Source: Leclercia sp. AS011
GTDB taxonomy: Bacteria; Pseudomonadota; Gammaproteobacteria; Enterobacterales; Enterobacteriaceae
DNA: 64,000 nucleotides
Direction: 5' to 3'
Assembly (NCBI RefSeq): GCF_037152535.1
Contig: NZ_JBBCMA010000005.1
Coordinates: 1 to 64,000 of the forward strand
Part shown: piece after piece, positions 50,146 to 63,351 of the stretch
Layout of the letters: every line of letters starts with the position of its first letter
Position numbering within the stretch: the first letter of the stretch is position 1
Notes under the pieces: generated by a model
Told to the model about the DNA's origin: nothing
Databases searched by the model: none
What the model saw: the letters and a program-made list of their open reading frames with translations, nothing else
Position numbers and translations under genes: made by a program

Positions 50146-50374
50146 TATATAATTCCTGTTTTTATCCCAGCGGTGCTGGTGGCTATTTTAAATAACCATA
50201 AAGTCAGGCGTGCCTGATTGAGCCATACCGCTACGCAACCGGGAGAATATATTCCACCGACAGCGGCGTGCAGAGGCGCAATTGCAGCCTTAAGGGCGCA
50301 ATGATTTCAGGCATACCGAATAAATAGAGTGTTAATCTATTCTGGTTGCATAGAGAATGAGAGGCAAAGGGAGA
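50146..50374 (-). promoter_or_regulatory. tnaC-tnaA leader with Rho-dependent termination region
   Basis: About 230 nt between tnaC and tnaA. A boxA-like CGCCCTT is read on the minus strand at 50298-50292, as in the E. coli leader, where Rho stops transcription unless a ribosome stalls at the tnaC stop codon. C-rich stretches just after tnaC (TCTCCCTTTGCCTCTC) would serve as a rut site. Confidence 0.65.
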
Positions 50375-50452
50375 TTACGGATGGTGATTGACAATTTTAT
50401 TGTCAATATTGAACCACTTAGAAGTGAGATATGTATTTAAGATAATCATCAT
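50375..50452 (-). CDS. tnaC: TnaC, tryptophanase operon leader peptide
   Basis: A 25-residue leader ORF starting ATGATG on the minus strand. It contains SKWFNIDNKIV and ends in HHP before TAA. Trp13, Asp17 and Pro25 keep the spacing of E. coli Trp12, Asp16 and Pro24, the residues needed for tryptophan-dependent ribosome stalling. The N-terminal third (MMIILNTYLT) differs from E. coli. The stall blocks Rho and lets RNA polymerase reach tnaA. Confidence 0.92.
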   Translation of the reverse strand: MMIILNTYLTSKWFNIDNKIVNHHP

Positions 50453-50524
50453 TGATTTATCCTCATTAGACACGCTACTACACTATTCGAATGAGAATAT
50501 TTGTCTATGTGCAGGTATATTAAT

Positions 50525-50540
50525 TGTGATTGTAATCACA
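50525..50540 (-). promoter_or_regulatory. CRP site of the tna promoter
   Basis: TGTGATTGTAATCACA, perfect TGTGA-N6-TCACA, centred 80 bp ahead of the tnaC start. This fits a class I site near -61 of the tna promoter and explains catabolite repression. The -10 could not be assigned with certainty. Confidence 0.8.
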
Positions 50541-50589
50541 GAGAATATAACAAATATATTTGGTATTTATTCAGGCAATATAGAAAAGG

Positions 50590-50626
50590 AAAAAGCCGCA
50601 ATAACAAAGGTGTTATGCGGCTTTTT
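50590..50626. terminator. mnmE terminator (bidirectional)
   Basis: AAAAAGCCGCAATAACA pairs with TGTTATGCGGCTTTTT, with one mismatch, around an AAGG loop. A and T runs on both sides suit either direction; on the minus strand it ends the mnmE transcript. Confidence 0.88.
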
Positions 50627-50646
50627 AGCACAGGGCTGAAAGGGGT

Positions 50647-52011
50647 TTATTTCCCGATGCAGAAGCTGGAGAAGATGCGCCCCAGCAGGTCATCCGAGGT
50701 AAACTCGCCGGTGATCTCGCTTAACGCCTGCTGCGCCAGACGCAGCTCCTCCGCCAGCAGCTCTCCGGCCCAGGCACCCAGCAGCTGGGCTTTGCCCTGA
50801 TCCAGATGCATCGCCGCCTGTTCAAGCGCTTGCAGGTGGCGACGACGGGCAAGGAAACCGCCCTCCATGCTGGTATCAAAGCCCATGCTCTGTTTCAGAT
50901 GGTTGCGCAGCGCCTCCACGCCCTCGCCGGTACGCGCCGACAGGCGGATCAGTGAGTGACCATTCACATCACTCAGGCCCAGCGTTTCACCGGTGACGTC
51001 GGCTTTGTTACGTACCACGGTGATCGGCAGTTTCGCCGGCAGACGGGCGATAAAGTCTGGCCAGATCTCCGCCGGGTCCACTGCCGCGGTGGTGGTGCCG
51101 TCCACCATAAACAGCACCCGGTCAGCCTGCTCGATCTCCTGCCAGGCGCGCTCGATACCGATACGCTCCACTTCGTCGCTGGCATCGCGCAGACCGGCGG
51201 TGTCGATGATATGCAGCGGCATACCGTCGATATGAATATGTTCGCGCAGCACGTCGCGGGTGGTGCCGGCAATGTCGGTGACAATCGCCGCTTCACGGCC
51301 CGCCAGGGCGTTCAGCAGGCTCGATTTCCCGGCGTTCGGACGCCCGGCGATCACCACCTTCATCCCTTCGCGCAGCAGGCTACCCTGACGCGCTTCGGCA
51401 CGCACGGCATCGAGATCGGCCATCACGTCGTTAAGCTGGGCTTCGATTTTGCCATCGGAGAGGAAGTCGATCTCCTCATCCGGGAAATCAATGGCCGCTT
51501 CCACGTAGATCCGCAGGTGAGTGAGTGCTTCCACAAGATGATTTACACGGGCAGAGAAGGCCCCCTGTAACGAGTTCAGGGCCGAGCGGGCGGCCTGTTC
51601 GGAGCTGGCGTCGATCAGGTCGGCAATCGCCTCGGCCTGGGCCAGATCCAGCTTATCGTTCAGGAAGGCGCGTTCGGAGAACTCACCCGGCTTCGCAATG
51701 CGCAGGCCCGGCAGGGTCAGAATGCGCTTCAGCAGCAGGTCGAGGATCACCGGCCCGCCGTGGCCCTGCAGTTCGAGCACGTCTTCCCCGGTAAAGGAGT
51801 TCGGGCCCGGGAACCACAGCGCGATGCCCTGGTCCAGCGCCGTGCCGTCGGTATCTTTAAACGGCAGATAGTCGGCGTAGCGCGGCTTGGGCAGTTTACC
51901 CAGCACCGCTTCTGCTACCTCGCGCGCCTTCAGGCCGGAGATACGCAGGATGCCCACACCACCGCGTCCCGGTGGGGTTGCCTGGGCGACGATAGTGTCG
52001 TTATGGCTCAT
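50647..52011 (-). CDS. mnmE: MnmE (TrmE), tRNA-modifying GTPase
   Basis: A 454-residue K+-activated GTPase that works with MnmG on wobble uridines. N-terminal formyl-THF-binding domain (1-118), helical domain, inserted G domain with P-loop GRPNAGKS (223-230), DTAG (G3) and NKAD (G4), and the C-terminal FCIGK motif. The frame continues 13 codons upstream, but [18 protein letters not shown] matches the E. coli start. Confidence 0.97.
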   Translation of the reverse strand: MSHNDTIVAQATPPGRGGVGILRISGLKAREVAEAVLGKLPKPRYADYLPFKDTDGTALDQGIALWFPGPNSFTGEDVLELQGHGGPVILDLLLKRILTLPGLRIAKPGEFSERAFLNDKLDLAQAEAIADLIDASSEQAARSALNSLQGAFSARVNHLVEALTHLRIYVEAAIDFPDEEIDFLSDGKIEAQLNDVMADLDAVRAEARQGSLLREGMKVVIAGRPNAGKSSLLNALAGREAAIVTDIAGTTRDVLREHIHIDGMPLHIIDTAGLRDASDEVERIGIERAWQEIEQADRVLFMVDGTTTAAVDPAEIWPDFIARLPAKLPITVVRNKADVTGETLGLSDVNGHSLIRLSARTGEGVEALRNHLKQSMGFDTSMEGGFLARRRHLQALEQAAMHLDQGKAQLLGAWAGELLAEELRLAQQALSEITGEFTSDDLLGRIFSSFCIGK

Positions 52012-52078
52012 GGTTTGTCTCTTCTTAATCCAATAAAAAAGGCGGTCCATAGACCGCCCTTTAATTTATATTCCATTT

Positions 52079-52104
52079 GCCGGGTGGCGCTTCGCTTACC
52101 CGGC
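52079..52104. repeat. REP element between mnmE and yidC
   Basis: GCCGGGTGGCGCTTCGCTTA followed by CCCGGC: a single canonical REP unit in the gap of the yidC-mnmE transcript. Confidence 0.8.
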
Positions 52105-52114
52105 CTGTTCAGAA

Positions 52115-53755
52115 TCAGGAATTTTTCTTCTCGCGGCTATGCAGGCCACGTTTTTCCAGACCACGGTAGATCAGCTGCTGCTGAAGGATGGTTACCAGGT
52201 TGCTGACGATATAGTACAGCACCAGACCTGACGGGAACCACAGGAAGAACACGGTGAAGATGACCGGCATAAAGGTCATGATCTTCTGCTGCATCGGGTC
52301 GGTCACGGTGGTTGGCGACATCTTCTGAATGAAGAACATCGTCACGCCCATCAGGATCGGCAGGATGTAGTACGGGTCCTGTGCGGACAGGTCATGGATC
52401 CACAGGGCGAACGGCGCATGGCGCAGCTCTACGGAGCCCATCAGCATGTAGTACAGCGCAAGGAAGATTGGCATCTGGATCAGCAGCGGGAAGCAGCCAC
52501 CCAGTGGGTTCACTTTCTCGGCTTTATACAGGGCCATCATCTCCTGGCTCTGACGCTGTTTATCATCGCCCAGACGCTCACGCATCGCCGCAATCTTCGG
52601 CTGCAGCATACGCATCTTCGCCATGGAGGTGTACTGCGCTTTGGTCAGCGGGTACATGATGCCACGAACGATGAAGGTGATAACGATGATGGAGAAGCCC
52701 CAGTTACCCAGGAAGCTGTGGATGAACTTCAGCAGCTTGAACAGCGGCTGAGAGATGAACCACAACCAACCGTAGTCTACGGTCAGATCCAGGTGCGGTG
52801 CCACGGCAGCCATTTTGTCCTGGATTTCCGGACCAACCCACAGGGTGCTGCCCAGGGTACCGGTTTGACCCGGCTGAACCAGAACTGGCTCAGACTTATA
52901 GCCAATAGCGGCCACGCCGTTCAGGTTTGCCGTGTAGAAGTTGTTGGAACCGGCGTTGTTCGGCACCCAGGCGGTCGCGAAATACTGTTGCAGCATCGCC
53001 ACCCAACCGCCTTTCGAGCTGACGTTCAGGTTTTCGTTATCGGCAATGGTGTCGAATTTGTATTTCTCGTACTTGGTATCTGGCGTGGAGTACGCTGCGC
53101 CACGGAAGGTATGCAACGCGAAGTTGTTGCTTCCGGTGTCACGGTGCGTCGGCAGATTGATGGTTTGCTTCAGCTGACCAAAGGTGGAGATCTCCAGCGG
53201 TTTCTCGCTGGTGTTCTGCACGCTATAGCCCACGTTCACCGCAAACTCACCGCGTTTCAGGGTGAAGGTTTTGGTGAAGGTGTTGCCCGCTGCATCGGTG
53301 TAAGTCATCGGGATCGCGATTTCGTTCTGGCCATCAGCCAGGACAAACGCATCTTTATCGACGTTATACAGTGGACGTGCGCCATTAGCCGGGTTATCCG
53401 GGCCATCACGACCGGTCAGGCCGCTCTGTGCCTGATAGATAAACTGCGGCGTGGTTTCCAGTAACTGGAACGGCTCGTTAGAACCGAGCTCTTTCGGGTA
53501 AGTTACCAGCAGCGCTTGCTCAACATCACCACCACGGGTGTTGATAGTCAGCTCAAGCACATCGGTCTTAACCGTAATCAGTTTACCCTGGCCACTGGCC
53601 GGTACGCCCTGGTCGGCGGCGCTACCCGCTGCGGTGGTCGTTGTCTGCGTGACCTGCTGCTGAGGTTGAGGATTTTTGTCCTGCTCCCAAGCCTGGAAGA
53701 TCATGAAAGACACGAACAACAAAGCGATGATAAGAAGATTGCGTTGCGAATCCAT
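52115..53755 (-). CDS. yidC: YidC, membrane protein insertase
   Basis: A 546-residue inner-membrane insertase of the Oxa1/Alb3 family. N-terminal anchor ([17 protein letters not shown]), a large periplasmic beta-supersandwich domain (about 60-340), then five C-terminal membrane segments including the conserved [20 protein letters not shown] and a basic tail (REKKNS). It inserts F0 subunit c and a and other proteins, alone or with SecYEG. Confidence 0.97.
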   Translation of the reverse strand: MDSQRNLLIIALLFVSFMIFQAWEQDKNPQPQQQVTQTTTTAAGSAADQGVPASGQGKLITVKTDVLELTINTRGGDVEQALLVTYPKELGSNEPFQLLETTPQFIYQAQSGLTGRDGPDNPANGARPLYNVDKDAFVLADGQNEIAIPMTYTDAAGNTFTKTFTLKRGEFAVNVGYSVQNTSEKPLEISTFGQLKQTINLPTHRDTGSNNFALHTFRGAAYSTPDTKYEKYKFDTIADNENLNVSSKGGWVAMLQQYFATAWVPNNAGSNNFYTANLNGVAAIGYKSEPVLVQPGQTGTLGSTLWVGPEIQDKMAAVAPHLDLTVDYGWLWFISQPLFKLLKFIHSFLGNWGFSIIVITFIVRGIMYPLTKAQYTSMAKMRMLQPKIAAMRERLGDDKQRQSQEMMALYKAEKVNPLGGCFPLLIQMPIFLALYYMLMGSVELRHAPFALWIHDLSAQDPYYILPILMGVTMFFIQKMSPTTVTDPMQQKIMTFMPVIFTVFFLWFPSGLVLYYIVSNLVTILQQQLIYRGLEKRGLHSREKKNS

Positions 53756-53757
53756 CG

Positions 53758-54015
53758 TTAGTGTTCTCTGGTATCAAAAGGTCCTGGAGGGACGGGATCG
53801 TCTCCACCTGGGTGTAAAGGGTGGCATTTTAATACGCGTTTCACCGTCAACCAACTGCCTTTTATCACACCAAACCTGCGCAATGCCTCAATTCCGTAGC
53901 TTGAGCATGTCGGTGTGAAACGGCAGTGTGGCCCGAGTAGCGGACTAATCAGGCGTTGATAGACCCGGATAAGGCCGATCAGGACCCGTGAGCCAGGCGA
54001 CAGTGGCGGCGCCAT
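53758..54015 (-). CDS. yidD: YidD, membrane protein insertion efficiency factor
   Basis: An 85-residue protein of the YidD/DUF37 family with the Cys motif [17 protein letters not shown] and [17 protein letters not shown]. It aids insertion by YidC. It overlaps rnpA by 37 bp and ends 2 bp before yidC. Confidence 0.95.
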   Translation of the reverse strand: MAPPLSPGSRVLIGLIRVYQRLISPLLGPHCRFTPTCSSYGIEALRRFGVIKGSWLTVKRVLKCHPLHPGGDDPVPPGPFDTREH

Positions 54016-54338
54016 AATTTTTCCAACGCTTCCGAGAGAGCACGGTTATCGAGGTCGGCAACCCCTTTTTTAGCCACCACCACGAAATCCATTGAAGGCA
54101 GTTCATGTTGACGTAAACGGAAGCTTTCACGCGTCAGACGTTTAATCCGGTTACGTTCATGCGCACGCTTAACGTTTTTCTTGGCGACAGTAAGACCGAT
54201 ACGGGGATGCCCCAGCGAATTTTGGCGGCCGAGGATGGTGATTTGCGGCGTGCCAGCCCGTTGTGGCTGCTGGAAGACGAAAGTGAAATGAGTGGGAGTT
54301 AACAAACGTAACTCCCTGGGAAATGCTAGCTTAACCAC
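53979..54338 (-). CDS. rnpA: RNase P protein component
   Basis: A 119-residue basic protein that helps the M1 RNA cut tRNA precursors. The family signature [23 protein letters not shown] (RNR motif) is near residues 51-73. It starts with GTG ([10 protein letters not shown] read as MVKL), as in E. coli, 16 bp after rpmH. Confidence 0.96.
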   Translation of the reverse strand: MVKLAFPRELRLLTPTHFTFVFQQPQRAGTPQITILGRQNSLGHPRIGLTVAKKNVKRAHERNRIKRLTRESFRLRQHELPSMDFVVVAKKGVADLDNRALSEALEKLWRRHCRLAHGS

Positions 54339-54354
54339 GCAGGGGTTAGCTTTA

Positions 54355-55096
<742 letters not shown>

Positions 55097-56497
55097 GTGT
55101 CACTTTCGCTTTGGCAGCAGTGTCTTGCCCGATTGCAGGATGAGTTACCAGCCACAGAATTCAGTATGTGGATCCGCCCGTTGCAGGCGGAACTGAGCGA
55201 TAACACGCTGGCTTTGTATGCGCCAAACCGTTTTGTGCTCGATTGGGTCAGGGACAAATACCTCAATAACATCAATGGACTGCTAAACGAATTTTGCGGT
55301 GCCGATGCCCCACAGCTGCGTTTCGAAGTGGGCACTAAACCGGTCACCCAAACCCTCAGAGAGACCGTTAACGTCGCTGCTGCGCCCGCGCAAACCACGC
55401 AGGTTCAGATGCCGCGCGTCGCCCCTGCGCCGCGCTCAGGCTGGGATAACGTCCCGGCTCCGGCAGAGCCGACATACCGCTCTAACGTTAACGTCAAACA
55501 CACCTTTGATAACTTCGTTGAAGGTAAATCGAACCAGCTGGCGCGCGCGGCGGCCCGCCAGGTCGCGGATAACCCGGGCGGTGCCTATAACCCGCTGTTC
55601 CTTTATGGCGGCACCGGTCTGGGTAAAACGCACCTGCTGCATGCGGTCGGCAATGGCATCATGGCGCGCAAGCCAAATGCCAAAGTGGTGTATATGCACT
55701 CCGAGCGCTTCGTTCAGGATATGGTTAAAGCCCTGCAAAACAACGCGATCGAAGAGTTTAAACGCTACTACCGCTCCGTTGATGCGCTGCTGATCGATGA
55801 CATTCAATTCTTTGCCAATAAAGAACGATCCCAGGAAGAGTTTTTCCACACCTTTAATGCCCTGCTGGAAGGCAATCAGCAGATCATCTTGACCTCGGAT
55901 CGCTATCCGAAAGAGATCAACGGGGTTGAGGATCGTTTGAAATCCCGCTTCGGCTGGGGCCTGACCGTGGCGATCGAACCGCCAGAGCTGGAAACCCGCG
56001 TGGCGATCCTGATGAAAAAGGCCGACGAGAACGACATTCGTCTGCCGGGCGAGGTGGCGTTCTTTATTGCCAAGCGCCTGCGTTCCAACGTTCGTGAGCT
56101 GGAAGGGGCACTGAACCGCGTCATCGCTAACGCCAACTTTACCGGACGGGCGATCACCATCGATTTCGTGCGTGAAGCGCTGCGCGATTTGCTGGCATTG
56201 CAGGAAAAACTGGTCACCATCGACAATATTCAGAAGACGGTGGCGGAGTACTACAAAATTAAAGTGGCGGACTTGCTGTCTAAACGCCGTTCCCGCTCGG
56301 TAGCGAGACCGCGCCAGATGGCGATGGCGCTGGCAAAGGAACTGACCAACCACAGCCTGCCGGAAATCGGCGATGCGTTTGGTGGCCGTGACCATACTAC
56401 CGTGCTGCACGCCTGTCGTAAGATCGAGCAGCTGCGTGAAGAAAGCCACGACATAAAAGAAGACTTCTCCAATTTAATCAGAACATTATCTTCGTGA
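55097..56497 (+). CDS. dnaA: DnaA, chromosomal replication initiator
   Basis: A 466-residue initiator. Domain I (1-80) for DnaB/DiaA contact, a variable linker (about 82-125), AAA+ domain with Walker A GGTGLGKT (171-178), Walker B LLIDDIQ, box VII arginine region, and DNA-binding domain IV with the signature [15 protein letters not shown]. It starts with GTG ([10 protein letters not shown]), 8 bp after GGAG; an earlier in-frame GTG at 55085 overlaps that site and is rejected. The linker differs most from E. coli. Confidence 0.97.
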   Translation: MSLSLWQQCLARLQDELPATEFSMWIRPLQAELSDNTLALYAPNRFVLDWVRDKYLNNINGLLNEFCGADAPQLRFEVGTKPVTQTLRETVNVAAAPAQTTQVQMPRVAPAPRSGWDNVPAPAEPTYRSNVNVKHTFDNFVEGKSNQLARAAARQVADNPGGAYNPLFLYGGTGLGKTHLLHAVGNGIMARKPNAKVVYMHSERFVQDMVKALQNNAIEEFKRYYRSVDALLIDDIQFFANKERSQEEFFHTFNALLEGNQQIILTSDRYPKEINGVEDRLKSRFGWGLTVAIEPPELETRVAILMKKADENDIRLPGEVAFFIAKRLRSNVRELEGALNRVIANANFTGRAITIDFVREALRDLLALQEKLVTIDNIQKTVAEYYKIKVADLLSKRRSRSVARPRQMAMALAKELTNHSLPEIGDAFGGRDHTTVLHACRKIEQLREESHDIKEDFSNLIRTLSS

Positions 56498-56501
56498 CGC
56501 T

Positions 56502-57604
56502 ATGAAATTTACCGTTGAACGTGAACACTTATTAAAACCGCTGCAACAGGTGAGTGGCCCCTTAGGCGGCCGCCCGACGCTGCCTATTCTCGGTAACCTG
56601 CTGCTGCAGGTCGCGGACGGCACCCTGTCTTTGACCGGCACCGATCTCGAGATGGAAATGGTCGCACGCGTGACGCTTTCTCAGCCTCACGAAGCGGGCG
56701 CAACCACCGTTCCGGCGCGTAAGTTCTTTGATATCTGCCGTGGCCTGCCTGAAGGGGCAGAGATCGCCGTGCAGCTGGAGGGCGACCGTATGCTGGTGCG
56801 CTCTGGCCGCAGCCGCTTCTCGCTCTCCACGCTCCCGGCTATCGACTTCCCGAACCTCGATGACTGGCAGAGCGAAGTTGAATTCACCCTGCCGCAGGCG
56901 ACCATGAAGCGCCTGATTGAAGCCACCCAGTTCTCGATGGCGCATCAGGACGTTCGTTACTACCTGAACGGCATGCTGTTCGAAACCGAAGGGGAAGAGC
57001 TGCGTACCGTGGCCACCGACGGCCACCGCCTGGCGGTCTGCTCCATGCCGATTGGCGTGAGCCTGCCGAACCATTCGGTGATCGTCCCGCGTAAAGGCGT
57101 GATTGAGCTGATGCGTATGCTCGACGGCGGCGAAACCCCGCTGCGCGTGCAGATCGGCAGCAACAATATCCGTGCCCACGTCGGTGATTTCATCTTTACC
57201 TCCAAACTGGTGGATGGTCGTTTCCCGGACTATCGTCGCGTCTTGCCGAAGAACCCGGACAAAACGCTGGAAGCGGGCTGCGATATCCTGAAGCAGGCCT
57301 TTGCCCGTGCGGCGATCCTCTCTAACGAGAAGTTCCGCGGCGTGCGCCTGTATGTCAGCGAAAATCAGCTGAAGATCACGGCGAACAACCCGGAGCAGGA
57401 AGAGGCCGAAGAGATCCTCGATGTCACCTATGCAGCGGGCACCGAAATGGAAATCGGCTTTAACGTCAGTTACGTGCTGGATGTGCTGAACGCGCTGAAG
57501 TGCGAGAACGTGCGCATTCTGCTGACGGACTCCGTGTCGAGCGTACAGATTGAAGATGCCGCATCACAGTCGGCAGCCTACGTTGTCATGCCAATGAGAC
57601 TGTA

Positions 57605-57605
<1 letters not shown>
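56502..57605 (+). CDS. dnaN: DNA polymerase III beta subunit (sliding clamp)
   Basis: A 367-residue clamp made of three similar domains. The hydrophobic cleft used by clamp-binding proteins includes the C-terminal VMPMRL. It is one residue longer than E. coli DnaN ([11 protein letters not shown] versus TYSGAEMEIG, as I recall). It starts 4 bp after dnaA, and its stop codon overlaps the recF start. Confidence 0.98.
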
Positions 57606-61121
<3,516 letters not shown>

Positions 61122-61144
61122 TGTCGTTACTCCGCAACACAAAG

Positions 61145-61169
61145 GCCGCGCATTTAGCGCGGCTTTTTT
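61145..61169 (+). terminator. gyrB terminator
   Basis: GCCGCGC-ATTTA-GCGCGGC followed by TTTTTT. The loop contains the stop codon of the convergent lysR-type gene. Confidence 0.92.
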
Positions 61170-62101
61170 ATTGGCGCAGGAGCGTCAGTCTCCGGATCCA
61201 ACGCCATGACTGAGGGTAAACGGCTGACCAGCGTATCAATAGCCATTCTCACCCGTAACGGCAGATGGGGCGTCTGCTGCCAGACCGCATGAACGTCGAA
61301 ACGCACATCCGGGGCCTGTTTAAAGAGCGGGATAAGTTTTCCATGCCTGATTTCTTTGCGCACCATCCAGCAGGGTAACCATGCAATACCGTGTCCGGCT
61401 AACGCCGCGTCGCAGATAGCTTGTAAATCATCCATATTAAGCGATGACTGAGGCATGATTGTCTGCGGTGTACCTTCGCTATCCGCGAGCTGCCAGGGTA
61501 AAACTCGGCCTGCACGCAGATAGTTAATAGCCGTATGCTGGCGTAAATCGGCAACGGTTGCTGGCTGGCCTTTTTTCATCAGATAGTCCGGCGCGGCACA
61601 CAGGATCATTCTGTGTTCTCCCAGTCGTCTGGCAACCAGCGCGGCGCTGTCCGCCAGCGTGCCGTTGCGCACCGCCATATCAAACCCTTCTTCCACCAGA
61701 TCCACCACGCGATCGCTGAATGACATTTCCAGTTCAAGTCCGGGATGCTCCTGCGCCAGCTCTATCAGCAGCGGGGCGATGCACTGCCGACCAAACAGGA
61801 CCGGCATGGCGACTCGCAGGCGGCCACTCACCTGCTGTTTCCCTGTTTCCAGCAGGGATTCTGCGCCACGTATCTCCTCCAGCGCGCGCAGGCAGCGCTC
61901 ATAAAAAAGGGCCCCGTTATCGGTCAGGCTCTGGCTACGAGTTGTGCGTTGAAACAGACGTACCCCCAGACGCTCTTCAAGCCGGGCGATGCTCTTTCCC
62001 ACCGCCGAGCGCGACAAATGCAAACGGATTGCAGCCTGCGCAAAACTTCCCGCCTCAACGGCGGCCACAAAAACGGGAATATCCTTCAGCGTACTGGTCA
62101 T
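61154..62101 (-). CDS. LysR-family regulator, probable regulator of the adjacent oxidoreductase
   Basis: A 315-residue LTTR: winged helix (VFVAAVEAGSFAQAAIRLHLSRSAVGKSIARLEERLG, about residues 10-46) and an effector domain of the type found in the CrgA/AaeR-like subgroup (LPWQLADSEG, AICDAALAGHGIAWLPCWMV). It is divergent from an MDR oxidoreductase, the usual layout for a regulator and its target. Not part of the E. coli gyrB-yidA neighbourhood. The last codons (KKPR and stop) are the reverse complement of the gyrB terminator. Confidence 0.88.
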   Translation of the reverse strand: MTSTLKDIPVFVAAVEAGSFAQAAIRLHLSRSAVGKSIARLEERLGVRLFQRTTRSQSLTDNGALFYERCLRALEEIRGAESLLETGKQQVSGRLRVAMPVLFGRQCIAPLLIELAQEHPGLELEMSFSDRVVDLVEEGFDMAVRNGTLADSAALVARRLGEHRMILCAAPDYLMKKGQPATVADLRQHTAINYLRAGRVLPWQLADSEGTPQTIMPQSSLNMDDLQAICDAALAGHGIAWLPCWMVRKEIRHGKLIPLFKQAPDVRFDVHAVWQQTPHLPLRVRMAIDTLVSRLPSVMALDPETDAPAPIKKPR

Positions 62102-62108
62102 GGATTGT

Positions 62109-62152
62109 CTCCATTATGGCGTCAATAGTGGGAAAAGTTATCGCCACTGGAG
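62109..62152. promoter_or_regulatory. Candidate LysR operator in the divergent gap
   Basis: CTCCATTATGGCG (62109-62121) is imperfectly complementary to CGCCACTGGAG (62142-62152), so an interrupted dyad lies directly ahead of the lysR start. It could be the binding site of the regulator. Confidence 0.35.
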
Positions 62153-62210
62153 ATTCTGCGTCAACGTTAAACTGTCAGTACTGAAGCTCATTTGATGGCA
62201 GGAGAAAAAA

Positions 62211-63236
62211 ATGACAGAGAACATGCAACGCTGGTCAATGAACGCCCTCGGGCGCAAAAACCTCACACTTATTCAGGAGCCTGTTCCACAGCCGGGCCCC
62301 GGGGAAGTACGCGTGCGGGTAAATGCCGTCGCGCTCAACTATCGCGATAAGCTGGTTATTGAAGGCATCATGCCGATTTCGCGTACCTTCCCCTTTACCC
62401 CAGGATCGGATATGGCGGGCGTGGTGGACAGCATCGGCGAAGGTGTTACACGTTTCAAACCTGGCGCGCGCGTCACATCAACCTTCTTCCCTGAGTGGAT
62501 CGACGGTAAGCCGCAGGCGGACGCGCGCACTTTGCCCTATAAAACCTCCGGTGGATACTTTCAGGGCATGTTGGCCGAATATGTGATTGTGAGTGAAGAC
62601 GCGCTGGTGACCTCTCCGGAGACCCTGGATGACGCAGAGGCCAGCACCTTACCCTGCGCAGGCCTTACTGCATGGTTCGCGCTGGTGGAACGCGGTCATT
62701 TACGTGCCGGGCAATCGGTGCTGGTTCAGGGAACAGGCGGCGTAGCGATTTTCGCTCTGCAAATTGCAAAAGCGCACGGCGCAGAGGTGTTTGTTACCTC
62801 GGGAAGTGATGAAAAACTGGCACAGGCCAAAAAGCTGGGGGCCAGTCAGGGCATCAACCGGCTGAAAGGCGACTGGGCTGAAAATACGCTGGCGCTCACG
62901 CAGGATCGCGGCATCGACCATATTATCGAAACCGTGGGGGGTGAGAACCTGAAGCATTCCCTGCGTGCCGTTGCCGTTCACGGGCGTATATCGGTCATTG
63001 GCGTGCTGGCCGGGACGGACATTTCTCTGTCTGCTGGCGAACTGCTGCTGAAATCCCCGGTTATTCAAGGGATTGGCGTGGGACATCGCCGGGCGCTGGA
63101 AGATTTTGTCCGTGCCGTTGATATCATGGTGCTAAAACCGGTGATTGAACATCGCTACCGCTTTGAGGAACTCGAACAGGCGCTCGAACATCTGGATCGC
63201 GGCGCGTTTGGTAAAATCGTTCTCACCCGCGAGTGA
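62211..63236 (+). CDS. Zinc-independent MDR alcohol dehydrogenase / quinone oxidoreductase-like protein
   Basis: A 341-residue medium-chain dehydrogenase/reductase: GroES-like N-terminal domain (about 30-130) and Rossmann domain with nucleotide loop VLVQGTGGVAIFALQIAK (GTGGVA at 174-179). The Cys and His ligands of catalytic and structural zinc seen in classical ADHs are missing (position of the first Cys is Asn-Tyr-Arg-Asp, NYRD), which fits the quinone-oxidoreductase branch; NAD(P)H is the likely cofactor. AGGAG precedes the ATG. The substrate is unknown. It is probably controlled by the divergent LysR gene. Confidence 0.87.
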   Translation: MTENMQRWSMNALGRKNLTLIQEPVPQPGPGEVRVRVNAVALNYRDKLVIEGIMPISRTFPFTPGSDMAGVVDSIGEGVTRFKPGARVTSTFFPEWIDGKPQADARTLPYKTSGGYFQGMLAEYVIVSEDALVTSPETLDDAEASTLPCAGLTAWFALVERGHLRAGQSVLVQGTGGVAIFALQIAKAHGAEVFVTSGSDEKLAQAKKLGASQGINRLKGDWAENTLALTQDRGIDHIIETVGGENLKHSLRAVAVHGRISVIGVLAGTDISLSAGELLLKSPVIQGIGVGHRRALEDFVRAVDIMVLKPVIEHRYRFEELEQALEHLDRGAFGKIVLTRE

Positions 63237-63351
63237 GTCGTCGTTCCCCGGGATGCGCGTAAAAGGGGTGTTTTTGTTGCACAATGTAGCTCTATTTTTG
63301 TGGGCTTAATCGCGTTAGCATGAGGCAGCACTCATTTATCCCGGGGAACTC
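63237..63351 (+). promoter_or_regulatory. yidA upstream region
   Basis: 115 bp with TTGCAC (63278-63283) as a possible -35 and no ORF. No terminator is evident for the upstream oxidoreductase gene. Confidence 0.3.

Noticed and set aside
50388..50639. 83-codon ORF on the plus strand over tnaC and its promoter
   Set aside because: It is the complement of the tnaC leader and the CRP/promoter region; there is no convincing start signal or homology.
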